Below are positions 27,164-36,158 of a stretch of DNA of 64,000 nucleotides, one piece after another. Each line of letters opens with the position of its first letter. Positions within the stretch are counted from its first letter, which is position 1. Below the pieces are notes generated by a model, which was not told the origin of the DNA, did not search any database, and saw nothing but the letters and a program-made list of their open reading frames with translations. Location of the stretch: the NCBI GenBank assembly GCA_963713445.1, contig CAVQMB010000031.1, positions 191,381-255,380 on the forward strand, written 5' to 3'. The position numbers were made by a program, and so were the translations under genes. The DNA is from CAVQMB01 sp963713445 (lineage in GTDB: Bacteria; Pseudomonadota; Gammaproteobacteria; Competibacterales; Competibacteraceae).

Positions 27164-28852
27164 ATGGTTGATTTCAACGAAGTGGACAAGCATCGTTCAG
27201 TGCCCAAGCTGATCGATGATTTCAAGCGTGGCAAGATGAATCGCCGCGAATTTCTCCGGACCACGACGCTGTTGGGTGTGTCGGCCGGCACGGCTTATGC
27301 ACTGGCCGGCAGGATTACGGGCGAACCGTTGATCCAGGCCGCCCGAGCTGCTGAAGCACCACACAAGGGAGGAATGTTGCGGGTCGCCATGGCGGTGCAG
27401 GAAATGACTGACCCGGCAACCTTCGACTGGACCGAAAAATCCAACGTGGCGCGCCACATCGTCGAGTATCTGACGCTGACCGATCCCGACAATATCACGC
27501 ATCCCTACCTGGCCAAGAGTTGGGACGCGAATGATGACCTGACCCAATGGACGTTCCATCTGAACAAGGGGATCAAGTGGTCGAACGGCGACGAGTTCAA
27601 CGCCGATGATGTCGTCTACAATTTTACCCGCTGGCTTGACCCCAAGACCGGGTCCAGCAACCAGGGCTTGTTCAGCGCCATGCTGATCGATACCGGTAAC
27701 AAGGACGATAAGGGCAATGTCATCAAGAAGATGGCGCCTAAAGCCATCGAAAAGCTGGATGACTACACCGTCCGCATCAATCTGCAGCGGCCGGTACTGT
27801 CAATTCCTGAGAACCTGTACAACTACCCCACTGCTATCGTCCATCGCGACTTCGACAAAATGGGTGCCAATCTGAGCAAGCACCCGATTGGGACCGGTCC
27901 CTACGAACTGGCCCAGTTCCGGGTCGGCGAGATCGCCGTGCTCAAACGCCGCAAGGAGCCGTACTGGAACGGCGAGGTCTACCTCGACGAGATCCGCTAC
28001 ATCGATGTCGGCCAGGACCCCAACGCCATGATGGGCGCCCTGGCGTCGCAGCAGGTTGACGCGGTCTACCAAGTCGATCTCAGCACGCTGGATGCCATCA
28101 AGGCCATTCCTAACGTCGAACTTTCGCGGGTGCACACCGCCCAGACTGGTGTGATCCGGATGAAGGTGACCAAAGAGCCGTTCACCGACTGGAAGGTGCG
28201 TAAGGCCATCCAGCTGTGCTCGGACAACAACCAGAACATGCAGCAGTCGTTCCGGGGTCTGGGTCTGCTTGGCGAACATCACCAAGTCGCCAAGGTCCAT
28301 CCGGAGTATTACCAACTGCCGGCCTGGCATCGCAACGTGACTGAAGCCAAGAAATTGCTGAAGGAAGCCGGCAAGGAAGGTCTGACGGTCGACTGTGTGG
28401 TCGGCAACACCTCCGGCAACTGGCAGCAGGACTCGGTGACGGTGCTGAAGCAGAATCTGGCGCAGGCCGGCATCAACCTCAACATCAAGGTGATGCCCGC
28501 GGCTCAGTACTGGGAGATCTGGGACAAAGCACCGTTCAGTCTCACCGAATGGACCCACCGCCCTCTGGGCACCATGGCTTTGTCGCTGGCTTATCGTACC
28601 GGCGTGCCATGGAACGAAACCAGCTACTCCAATCCCAAGTTCGACGCGGCACTGGACCATGCCGAGTCGATCCTGGATGTTGACAAGCGGCGCGAAGCCA
28701 TGAAGCCGGTTGAGTCGATCCTGCAGCATGACGCGGTCATGGTGCAGCCCTACTTCCGCGACGTGATGACCGCCTACAGCGACAAGGTAGTGGGCTGGCA
28801 CACTCATCCCACCCTGTACCATCAGTTCGATAAGGTCTGGATCAAGACCTGA
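27164..28852 (+). CDS. Peptide-type ABC transporter solute-binding protein (family 5), second system
   Basis: The protein is about 562 residues. After a polar leader comes a Tat-type signal (MNRREFLRTTTLLGVSAG). Family 5 motifs follow: PYLAKSWDANDDLTQWTFHL, KGIKWSNGDEFNADDVVYNF, KHPIGTGPYELAQF and the C-terminal LDHAESILDVDKRREAMKPV. GGAGG lies nine bases before the ATG at 27164, a better spacing than the ATG two codons earlier. The long N-terminal stretch before the RR motif (VDFNEVDKHRSVPKLIDDFK) is a recurring form in such binding proteins. It heads an operon with DppB-, DppC- and fused DppDF-type genes. The ligand is unknown; betaines or their derivatives are suggested by the neighbours. 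Confidence 0.9.
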   Translation: MVDFNEVDKHRSVPKLIDDFKRGKMNRREFLRTTTLLGVSAGTAYALAGRITGEPLIQAARAAEAPHKGGMLRVAMAVQEMTDPATFDWTEKSNVARHIVEYLTLTDPDNITHPYLAKSWDANDDLTQWTFHLNKGIKWSNGDEFNADDVVYNFTRWLDPKTGSSNQGLFSAMLIDTGNKDDKGNVIKKMAPKAIEKLDDYTVRINLQRPVLSIPENLYNYPTAIVHRDFDKMGANLSKHPIGTGPYELAQFRVGEIAVLKRRKEPYWNGEVYLDEIRYIDVGQDPNAMMGALASQQVDAVYQVDLSTLDAIKAIPNVELSRVHTAQTGVIRMKVTKEPFTDWKVRKAIQLCSDNNQNMQQSFRGLGLLGEHHQVAKVHPEYYQLPAWHRNVTEAKKLLKEAGKEGLTVDCVVGNTSGNWQQDSVTVLKQNLAQAGINLNIKVMPAAQYWEIWDKAPFSLTEWTHRPLGTMALSLAYRTGVPWNETSYSNPKFDAALDHAESILDVDKRREAMKPVESILQHDAVMVQPYFRDVMTAYSDKVVGWHTHPTLYHQFDKVWIKT

Positions 28853-28860
28853 TTCGTTCC

Positions 28861-28887
28861 GGGCCGGCGCTTCCCGCGCGCCGGCCC
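28861..28887 (+). terminator. Hairpin between binding-protein gene and permease genes
   Basis: GGGCCGGCGC (28861-28870) and GCGCCGGCCC (28878-28887) are perfect complements around a seven-base loop. The stem stands eight bases after the binding-protein stop. It lacks a T run, so it is more likely an RNA-stabilising or partial-termination element than a full terminator. This would explain a higher dose of the binding protein than of the membrane parts. Confidence 0.55.
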
Positions 28888-28929
28888 GTCCCGTTATCCG
28901 ACATAAAGCCAGAATAACGGACCACCACC

Positions 28930-29864
28930 ATGCTGATACTGATAATCAAGCGCATCGGCTTCATGATTATCACCATGATTGCCGTATCATTGCTGGTCTT
29001 CGGCTTGCTCGAAATCAACATCCAGAGCGTTGCGGTGAAGGTCCTGGGACCTTACACGTCCGAACAACAACGCCACCTCTGGCTGCTCAACCACGGTTAC
29101 CTGCGGCCGTTCTATGTCCGTTATTTCAGCTGGCTGTTCGATTTTTTCACCGGCCACTGGGGCGAGTCGGTGCGGTTCAAGGTTCCGGTGAGCGAAGTAC
29201 TGTGGCCACGCCTGGCCAACACCGGCATTCTGGTGGGTTGCGTGTTCGCGCTGATGGTGCCGATATCGCTGGTGCTGGGGGTGCTTTCCGGGATGCGTGA
29301 GGGATCGAAACTGGACCGTGACCATTTCGCTGGTCAGCATTATCACCACCTCGGTGCCGGAATTCGCCAGCACCGTATTCTTCGCGGCAATTTTCGTGTT
29401 TGCGCTGCACTGGCTGCCGGGCACAAGTCAGCATGGTCAACGGTTTCGACTGGCATCAGCTGGTGCTGCCGGTGCTGGTGCTGGTGATCTACGATTTCGG
29501 CTACGTCGCGCGCATGACCCGGGCCTCGATGGCCGAGGTGATGACACTCGCAATATATCCGCACCGCCGATACTCAAGGGCCTGCCGTGGCGCAAGGTGA
29601 TCTCGCGCCATGCCCTGCGCAACGCCCTGATCGCGCCGTTCACGGTGATCGTGCTGCAGATCAACTGGCTGCTGTCGGGCGTGATCGTGGTCGAGATGTT
29701 CTTCGCCTACAAAGGCTTCGGGAAGCTGCTCTGGAGGCGGCCTATCGGGACATCTATCTGATCGAGGCCTGCACGATGGTGGCGGTGTTCGTCGCCGTAG
29801 CGGTCGCAGACCATCGCCGATATCGGCTACATCTATCCTCAATCCGCGCATCCGCTTCAGCTGA
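28930..29864 (+). pseudogene. Peptide-type ABC transporter permease (DppB-like), frameshifted
   Basis: The N-terminal half is in frame (MLILIIKRIGFMIITMIAVSL then LLVFGLLEIN, with NTGILVGCVFALMVPISLVL). The coupling region DFGYVARMTRASMAEVMT and LKGLPWRKVISRHALRNALI follows after frame changes. The end reads IADIGYIY then NPRIRFS, with a TGA at 29862-29864. Breaks include extra bases near 29320, 29428, 29544 and 29566, and a missing C near 29731. The next gene starts ten bases later. The pattern of extra G/C-type bases is the same as in the first ABC operon and the OYE gene. Confidence 0.75.
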
Positions 29865-29873
29865 GGACCCGCC

Positions 29874-30817
29874 ATGGCCAATGTCGAAGTTGAAAGCGTC
29901 GTCAAACAACCGGCCACCGGTTACGGCGGCGCCCTGTGGCGGGCGTTGAGGTCGTTCGGTCTGCTGCGTGAATCTTGGGTGGGCATGCTCGGGGCGGCAA
30001 TCGTTTTGTTCTGGGTCCTGGTGGCGATCTTCGCGCCGCTGCTGGCGCCGTACGATCCGCTTGCCACCTTACAGCCGTTCGCGTCCCCGGGCACCCATTT
30101 CGCCGGCAATGCACACGCCCATGCCGGTACCTTCTGGCTGGGTACCGACCACCTTGGCCGCGACATCCTGTCGCGGATTATCTGGGGCGCGCGCACCGTA
30201 CTGTTCTATGCGCCGCATTGCCACCCTGGTGGCGTACGTGATCGGCATCCTGATGGGGCTGGTGGCGGGCTACCTGGGCGGCTGGGTGGACGAGATCCTG
30301 TCGGCGCATCGAGCGCCGTCATTCTGGCGTTCCCGGTGCTGGTGCTTTACATCGTCATCATCAGCTACCATTGGCGCCTCAGGCATCAACATCGTGATCG
30401 CTATCACCTTCGCCACCGGCCCGCTGGATCATGCGCATCGTGCGCGGTCTGGTGCTGGACCTGCGCAACCGTGACTATGTCGCGGCAGCCCAGACCCGTG
30501 GCGAGGGCATGTGGCGCATCATGCTGGTCGAGATTCTGCCCAACGCCCGCGGCCCGCTGATCGTCGATGCCTGCCTCCGGCTCGGCTACGTGATCATCAC
30601 CATCGGCGTGCTGGGCTTCCTGGGGCTGGGCCTGCCGCCGCCGCAACCGGACTGGGGCGGCATGATCAACGAGGGACGCGCCATGGCAATGGCTTTCCCG
30701 CACATAGTGCTGTTCCCCTGCATCGCCATCTCGTCGCTGGTGTTGGGCTTCAACCTGCTGGCCGACGGCTTGCGCGAGATCTCGCATGCGCGACTGAGGA
30801 CACGACATGGCCGATGA
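29874..30817 (+). pseudogene. Peptide-type ABC transporter permease (DppC-like), frameshifted
   Basis: The start at 29874 has GAGGACC upstream. The N-terminus includes LRESWVGMLGAAIVLFWVLV then FAPLLAPYDPL, and FWLGTDHLGRDILSRIIWGA. Frame changes occur near 30215, 30307, 30368 and 30422. The C-terminal part is in one frame: YVAAAQTRGEGMWRIMLVEI, FLGLGLPPPQPDWGGMIN and LVLGFNLLADGLREISHARL. Its stop overlaps the next gene by 11 bases. It pairs with the DppB-like protein to form the channel. Confidence 0.75.
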
Positions 30818-32900
30818 CACTCCGTTGCTGGAAATCAAGGATCTCGATCTTCCTACTATCACCCGCGCCGGCGAGATCCCTGCGGTGATCGACTTCTCAC
30901 TGACCGTCAACGCCGGCGAGTCCGTCGGCCTGGTGGGCGAGTCTGGCTGCGGCAAATCGACCGTGGCCATGGCTATCATGCAGTACATGGGCAGTAACGG
31001 CGGTATCAAGAGTGGTTCGATCAGGTTCAAGGGCCGCGATCTGACCACGATGAACCAGGAAGAGTTACGGCGCCTGCGCGGTGCCCAGATATCGATGATC
31101 TATCAGGAACCGATGGCGGCCCTTAACCCGAGTATGATCTGCGGCCGCCAGTTGATGGAGGTGCCGCTGACCCACGAGAACATCAGCGAAGCTGAAGCCC
31201 GCGAGCGGGCGCTGCAGATGCTGGCCGACGTACGCTTGCCGGACGCCAAACGGGTGTTCGACGCCTATCCGCATCAGATCTCCGGCGGTCAGCAACAGCG
31301 CGTGGTAATCGCCATGGCACTGCTGTCCAATCCGGCCTTGCTGCTGCTGGACGAGCCCACCACCGCGCTGGATGTAACCGTCGAGGCTGGCATCATCAAG
31401 CTGATCGCCGAAATCAGCGAGCGGTTCGGGACTGCCCAGCTGTTCATTTCACACAATCTGGGCCTGATTCTGGAAACCTGTGACCGGGTGTGTGTAATGT
31501 ATTCTGGCGAGGTGGTTGAGGAGGGGCCGATCAAGATGGTATTCGACAACCCGTGCCATCCTTACACCCATGGCCTGTTCGGCTGCATCCCGCTACCTAC
31601 AGCCGACAAGAACGCGCGGCCGCTGCGGCCCATCCGCGGCCAGTTGCCGCTGCCGCATGAGCGCCCGCCCGGCTGCAATTTCGGTCCCCGCTGTGATTAT
31701 TTCGAAGGCGGTCGCTGTGACCTGCGCAATATCGCCATAGAGCCGGTGCCCGAGTCACCGGGGCAGCGGGTGCGCTGTCTGCGCTGGCAGGAGATCGACC
31801 GGTCGCAGGACCAGACGGCGTTCGAAACGCACGAGTCCCTGGCGCCGGGCGAAATCGTGCTCAATGTGGAGGATATGCAGAAGTATTACGAAATTCACGA
31901 CCGTTCCATTGGCGCTATGCTGTCGGGGCAGATGGTGCGGTATGTCAAGGCCAACGAAACCCTGAGTTTCACGGCCCGCCGTGGCGAAACGGTGGCTATC
32001 GTCGGCGAGTCCGGTTGTGGCAAGTCGACCTTCGCCAAGGTGCTGATGGGTCTGGAGACGGTCACTGGCGGGAGGATCGGCTTCGACGGCGAGGACATCG
32101 GCGACGTCCCAGTGCAGAAGCGTTCACCCAAGCGGCTGGCGGCGCTGCAGATGGTGTTCCAGAATCCCTCGGATACGCTTAACCCCAGCCTGACCGTGGG
32201 TGGGCAGATCGGCCGCGTCATCAAGAAGTTCGGCATCGAGCGCAATCGCACCAAAATTCGTCAACGGGTGATGGAACTGCTCGATACAGTCAAGTTGCCA
32301 CGTGATTTCTACTATCGGCGGCCACGGCAGCTCTCGGGTGGCCAGAAGCAGCGGGTCGGTATTGCGCGCGCGTTCGCGGGCAACCCGGAACTTGTTATCG
32401 CGGATGAGCCGGTATCTGCACTCGACGTGTCGGTAGCCGCGGCAGTTACCGAGCTGCTGATGGATATCCAGCGCGAGCACCGCACGACGCTGTTGTTCAT
32501 CAGCCACGACCTCAGCGTGGTACGTTACCTGGCTGACCGCATCGTGGTGATGTATCTGGGCCAGATCATGGAATCCGGCACCACTGAGCAGATCTTTACA
32601 CCGCCTTATCATCCCTACACGGAGGCCTTGTTGTCAGCGGTGCCGATTGCTGATCCCAACGTCGAGAAGCGTGAGATTGTGTTGGAAGGACCGCTGCCCA
32701 GCGTTCTGAATCCGCCCCAGGGCTGCCCATTCGTTACCCGCTGCCCGCGCAAGCTTGGCAAAATCTGCGAGGACCAGCGACCGCCGGTGCACACGCCGGT
32801 CCGGGGCCATCATATCGCCTGCCATATACCGCTGGATGAACTGCGCCGGATAGAACCCGTCATGAAGCTGGTCGAGGAGGGAATTGCTGCCGAGGCCTGA
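30807..32900 (+). CDS. Fused double ATPase of a peptide-type ABC transporter (DppD-DppF)
   Basis: The intact 697-residue protein carries two full nucleotide-binding domains. The first has Walker A GESGCGKST (residue about 48), signature SGGQQQRVV and Walker B LLLDEPTTALDV. It is followed by an oligopeptide C-terminal module with the cysteine pattern CNFGPRCDYFEGGRCD. The second has Walker A GESGCGKST (about residue 402), LSGGQKQRVGIARAF and LVIADEPVSALDV, and ends with its own cysteine module (GCPFVTRCPRKLGKICED). In other bacteria these are often two genes. It powers the operon's importer from the cytoplasmic side. Confidence 0.92.
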   Translation: MADDTPLLEIKDLDLPTITRAGEIPAVIDFSLTVNAGESVGLVGESGCGKSTVAMAIMQYMGSNGGIKSGSIRFKGRDLTTMNQEELRRLRGAQISMIYQEPMAALNPSMICGRQLMEVPLTHENISEAEARERALQMLADVRLPDAKRVFDAYPHQISGGQQQRVVIAMALLSNPALLLLDEPTTALDVTVEAGIIKLIAEISERFGTAQLFISHNLGLILETCDRVCVMYSGEVVEEGPIKMVFDNPCHPYTHGLFGCIPLPTADKNARPLRPIRGQLPLPHERPPGCNFGPRCDYFEGGRCDLRNIAIEPVPESPGQRVRCLRWQEIDRSQDQTAFETHESLAPGEIVLNVEDMQKYYEIHDRSIGAMLSGQMVRYVKANETLSFTARRGETVAIVGESGCGKSTFAKVLMGLETVTGGRIGFDGEDIGDVPVQKRSPKRLAALQMVFQNPSDTLNPSLTVGGQIGRVIKKFGIERNRTKIRQRVMELLDTVKLPRDFYYRRPRQLSGGQKQRVGIARAFAGNPELVIADEPVSALDVSVAAAVTELLMDIQREHRTTLLFISHDLSVVRYLADRIVVMYLGQIMESGTTEQIFTPPYHPYTEALLSAVPIADPNVEKREIVLEGPLPSVLNPPQGCPFVTRCPRKLGKICEDQRPPVHTPVRGHHIACHIPLDELRRIEPVMKLVEEGIAAEA

Positions 32901-32906
32901 AGGGTT

Positions 32907-32936
32907 GTGCGGCCGGTGCCCTTGCACCGGCCGCAC
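32907..32936. terminator. Bidirectional terminator between the ABC operon and class V aminotransferase
   Basis: GTGCGGCCGGTGC (32907-32919) pairs perfectly with GCACCGGCCGCAC (32924-32936) around a four-base loop. It lies in the 44-base gap between two convergent genes. The 13-bp GC-rich stem is very stable, but neither side has a long T run. Confidence 0.7.
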
Positions 32937-32944
32937 CGGTTGGG

Positions 32945-34072
32945 TTACTGAAACCGATCAAGTGCACTGGCAAGGGTCTCTACCGAGCGCTCGACGTGGT
33001 GCAGCTTGTCGAGCCCAAACAGACCGATGCGGAAGGTATGGAAGTCCTCGGGTTCGTCGCACATCAGCGGAACGCCAGCAGCGACCTGCAGGCCGGCTTG
33101 TGCGAACCGTTTGCCGGACTGGATGTCCGGGTCGTCGGTGTAGCTGACCACAACACCCGGTGCCTTGAACCCCTCCGCAGCGACGCTTTTGAAGCCGTGA
33201 CGTTCTAACAACGCGCGCACTCTGTCCCCCAGTTCCTGCTGTTCGGCGCGTACCTTGTCAAAGCCATACTCGGCGGTCTCCTTCATGACGTCGCGCACAC
33301 GGGCCAGCGCATCGGTGGGCATGGTGGCGTGATAGGCGTGGCCGCCGTTCTCGTAAGCCTCCATGATCTGCAGCCACTTGCGCAGATCGCAGGCGAAGCT
33401 GGTGCTGGTGGTGGCATCGATCCGTTCGCGGGCCCGCTCGCTCAGCATCACCATGGCACAGCACGGCGGACCGCTCCAGCCTTTCTGCGGCGCGCTCACC
33501 AGTACATCGACGCCACAGGCCTGCATGTCCACCCAAATGGTGCCGGAGGCGATGCAGTCCAGCACGAATAGCCCGCCGACGGCATGCACCGCCCCCGCTA
33601 TGGCTTGCAGGTAAGCGTCAGGCAGGATCATCCCCGATGACGTCTCGACATGGGGGGCGAACACCACATCCGGCTGTTCCTTGCGGATGCGGGCCACGAC
33701 CTCGTCAACCGGTGGCGGGGCAAAGGCCGACTGCGGACTGTTGTCCACGGGGCGCGCTTTCAGCACGGTAGACTGTGCCGGAATATTGCCCATGTCGAAA
33801 ATTTGGGTCCAGCGATAGCTGAACCAGCCGTTGCGTATCACCAGACAGTTCCTGCCGGACGCGAACTGCCGGGCCACTGCCTCCATCCCGAAGCTGCCAC
33901 TGCCAGGTACGATGGCCACGGAGTGGGCGTTGTAGACGCTCTTGAGCGTGCTCGATAAGTCCTTCATCACCTCCTGGAAAGACTGCGACATATGGTTGAG
34001 CGAGCGGTCGGTGTAGACCACGGAATATTCGAACAGACCATCGGGATCAACGTCGGGCAATAAGCCGGGCAT
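32945..34072 (-). CDS. Class V PLP aminotransferase (alanine-glyoxylate / serine-pyruvate type)
   Basis: The 375-residue protein shows fold-type I features. The N-terminal region has YTDRSLNHMSQSFQEVMKDL and GSGSFGMEAVARQF. The cofactor region has LDCIASGTIWVDMQACGVDV, and the PLP lysine is in SAPQKGWSGPP. The C-terminal domain ends FRIGLFGLDKLHHVERSVE. Family members move an amino group between alanine, serine or aminoethylphosphonate and an oxo-acid such as glyoxylate. The ATG at 34072 follows GGAGGTAACC, a very strong ribosome binding site. Betaine and sarcosine breakdown yields glycine and serine, so a role in disposing of those is plausible but unproven. Confidence 0.85.
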   Translation of the reverse strand: MPGLLPDVDPDGLFEYSVVYTDRSLNHMSQSFQEVMKDLSSTLKSVYNAHSVAIVPGSGSFGMEAVARQFASGRNCLVIRNGWFSYRWTQIFDMGNIPAQSTVLKARPVDNSPQSAFAPPPVDEVVARIRKEQPDVVFAPHVETSSGMILPDAYLQAIAGAVHAVGGLFVLDCIASGTIWVDMQACGVDVLVSAPQKGWSGPPCCAMVMLSERARERIDATTSTSFACDLRKWLQIMEAYENGGHAYHATMPTDALARVRDVMKETAEYGFDKVRAEQQELGDRVRALLERHGFKSVAAEGFKAPGVVVSYTDDPDIQSGKRFAQAGLQVAAGVPLMCDEPEDFHTFRIGLFGLDKLHHVERSVETLASALDRFQ

Positions 34073-34163
34073 GGTTACCTCCTCTGAAAAAACGATGCGC
34101 GCTGGCGGTGGAGTTTAAACCATGCCGGGTCCCTAGGTGACCAGCATGTCGCGCCGCGTGTAT

Positions 34164-35105
34164 TCAGCCCTCGATCACGAGGGCCCGGCCCAGAGCCGCG
34201 GCCCCGACCACGCCGGAATCATCGCCCAGTTCAGCCGCAACGAACTTGAGTTTCCGACCGGGAGCCATGACCCATGGCAGCGTAGCCTGCTCGATCCGGT
34301 CCGCCAGACTCTGGCCCAGCTTGTCGGCAAAGCCGCCGCCGATGACGATTCGTTCCAGATCAAGCACGTTCAGCACCGAGCCGATACCCATGCCAAGTGT
34401 TTCGATAGCCTTGGCAAAGACCTCCTTGACCACCTCGTCACCGTCGTCAAGAGCACGTACCCACACTTTCGAGGTGGGCTTGGGTTTGTCTTCGTCCTTC
34501 TGGATACTGAACAGCGTGGTTTTACGGCCGGCAACCTGCATGGCACGAACGGTGGCCGTCATCATCCGCCGCCCGGCGTAGGCCTCGACACAGCCGCGCC
34601 GACCACAACTGCACAAGGCGCCGTCAGCCCGCGTAATCACATGGCCGATTTCACCGGCAGCACCACGACTGCCGGTGTAGGGGCGACCGTCAAGGATCAG
34701 GCCGCCGCCGATGCCGGTACCCATCCAGACACCCAGCACATTTTCGGCACCTTTGGCGGCGCCGTTCAGCCATTCGCCAAGCAGTCCGACGTTGGCGTCA
34801 TTACCCAGTGCGACGGGCATGTCGAGCGCCTTTTCGAGCCGCTTCCTGAGATCGATGCTGGAGGTCCAGTGTGGCAGGTTGGGAACGGTCATGACGCCGT
34901 TGTCACCAACCGCCCCCGGGATACCGATGCCTGCCGCGACGGGTGACTCGGTGAGCGATGCGATCTGGTCGCGGATGGTTTTGACAACCGCATCCGGACC
35001 TTCGGTAGGAGTGGGCCGCTTCGACCGGTCGACGACCTTGTGCTGCTGGTCGACCAGACCGACTTCGATGTTGGTGCCGCCTACGTCGACGCCGGCGATC
35101 AACAT
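34164..35105 (-). CDS. ROK-family sugar kinase (glucokinase-like)
   Basis: The 313-residue protein begins MLIAGVDVGGTNIEVGLVDQ, the ASKHA phosphate-1 motif. It has GIGIPGAVGDNG, LGNDANVGLLGEW with the catalytic Asp, and the ROK zinc signature GHVITRADGALCSCGRRGC. The C-terminus contains VIGGGFADKLGQSL. This kinase branch phosphorylates glucose or related sugars. AGGAGT lies 6 bases before the ATG at 35105. The long upstream in-frame extension is noncoding. The 302-base gap to the cupin gene (35106-35407) holds the divergent promoters; a GATAATATGG stretch near 35213 is a possible -10 region and nothing else is recognised. Confidence 0.87.
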   Translation of the reverse strand: MLIAGVDVGGTNIEVGLVDQQHKVVDRSKRPTPTEGPDAVVKTIRDQIASLTESPVAAGIGIPGAVGDNGVMTVPNLPHWTSSIDLRKRLEKALDMPVALGNDANVGLLGEWLNGAAKGAENVLGVWMGTGIGGGLILDGRPYTGSRGAAGEIGHVITRADGALCSCGRRGCVEAYAGRRMMTATVRAMQVAGRKTTLFSIQKDEDKPKPTSKVWVRALDDGDEVVKEVFAKAIETLGMGIGSVLNVLDLERIVIGGGFADKLGQSLADRIEQATLPWVMAPGRKLKFVAAELGDDSGVVGAAALGRALVIEG

Positions 35106-35407
35106 TGCAGACTCCTGGTTGTGTGCTGGTGGCTGGTCGACGGATAGGGGGACGAATGCACGGCTATCTCCTGTTGGTTTCCTGGGCCAGTCCTGCGCCA
35201 GAGCGGTCTGGAGCGGATAATATGGCACCACGTCTTGGGTTCGCGGGCTATAGAGCAACGGACCCGGTCTAGGTGCGGGGTCCGGCCGGCAAGCTGATGA
35301 CCCTGAACGACTGTCACATCTATCGGGACCGCGTGCCGCAGCGCGAGTTCGCTGGCGCACGTCATAGGCGTGGCTTACGACTCCAACGACTAACCGGGAG
35401 GTGCGAA

Positions 35408-36058
35408 ATGCTCAATATGGACTTTGCCAAGCGGGTGGTGATCGATACTGATTCACAGTCCTGGCAGGCCAGTCCGAGGCCGGGCGTGTGGCGTAAACCG
35501 CTGGCGCGTGAAGAAGCTGAACGGGGCCATGCGAGCAGTATCGTCCGCTACGCAGCGGGCGCGTCGTTCGCACGTCACGAGCACCCGCTGGGCGAGGAGA
35601 TCCTGGTACTGGACGGCATCTTTTCCGACCAATCCGGCGATTTCGGTCCCGGCAGCTATCTCCGCAACCCGCCGGGGTCGGCTCATGCGCCTTTCAGCGC
35701 AAGCGGCTGTGTACTGCTGGTCAAGCTGCATCAGTTCCAGCCGGACGATCGCGTCCAGGTTCGCGTCGACACCCGGCACGCTCAATGGTTGCCGGGGCAG
35801 GGCAGGCTTCAGGTGATGCCGCTGCACGATTTCGCCGGCGAACACGTTGCGCTGGTCAAATGGCCGGCGGGCGAACGTTTCCAGCGTCATCGCCACTACG
35901 GCGGCGAGGAAATCTTTGTTCTTAGCGGCGAATTCCGCGACGAATTTGGGGTTTATCCTGCCGGGAGTTGGATGCGCAATCCTCACTTGAGTGAACACCA
36001 GCCCTACGTAGACCAGGATACGGTGATATGGGTCAAAGTCGGCCATCTGCCGGTGTGA
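35408..36058 (+). CDS. Double cupin protein, ChrR-like
   Basis: The 216-residue protein has two cupin barrels. The first carries RHEHPLGEEILVLDGIF, and the second RHRHYGGEEIFVLSGEF, each with the HxH...E metal pattern. PGSYLRNPPGSAHAPFS and PAGSWMRNPHLSEHQP are the second metal half-motifs. ChrR-like cupins occur as zinc anti-sigma factor domains or as small metal enzymes; no sigma factor gene is adjacent here, so a sensor role is not supported. The ATG at 35408 has GGGAGGT upstream. Confidence 0.8.
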   Translation: MLNMDFAKRVVIDTDSQSWQASPRPGVWRKPLAREEAERGHASSIVRYAAGASFARHEHPLGEEILVLDGIFSDQSGDFGPGSYLRNPPGSAHAPFSASGCVLLVKLHQFQPDDRVQVRVDTRHAQWLPGQGRLQVMPLHDFAGEHVALVKWPAGERFQRHRHYGGEEIFVLSGEFRDEFGVYPAGSWMRNPHLSEHQPYVDQDTVIWVKVGHLPV

Positions 36059-36158
36059 CTCCCGGCGCCGCAGCCAGGCCTTCCGGAGTGCTCGGCCCGG
36101 CGCGGTGCTATCATGCCGCCAGCCGCCGGTTGGCGGGCACCACTTTGCGGAGGGGCTT

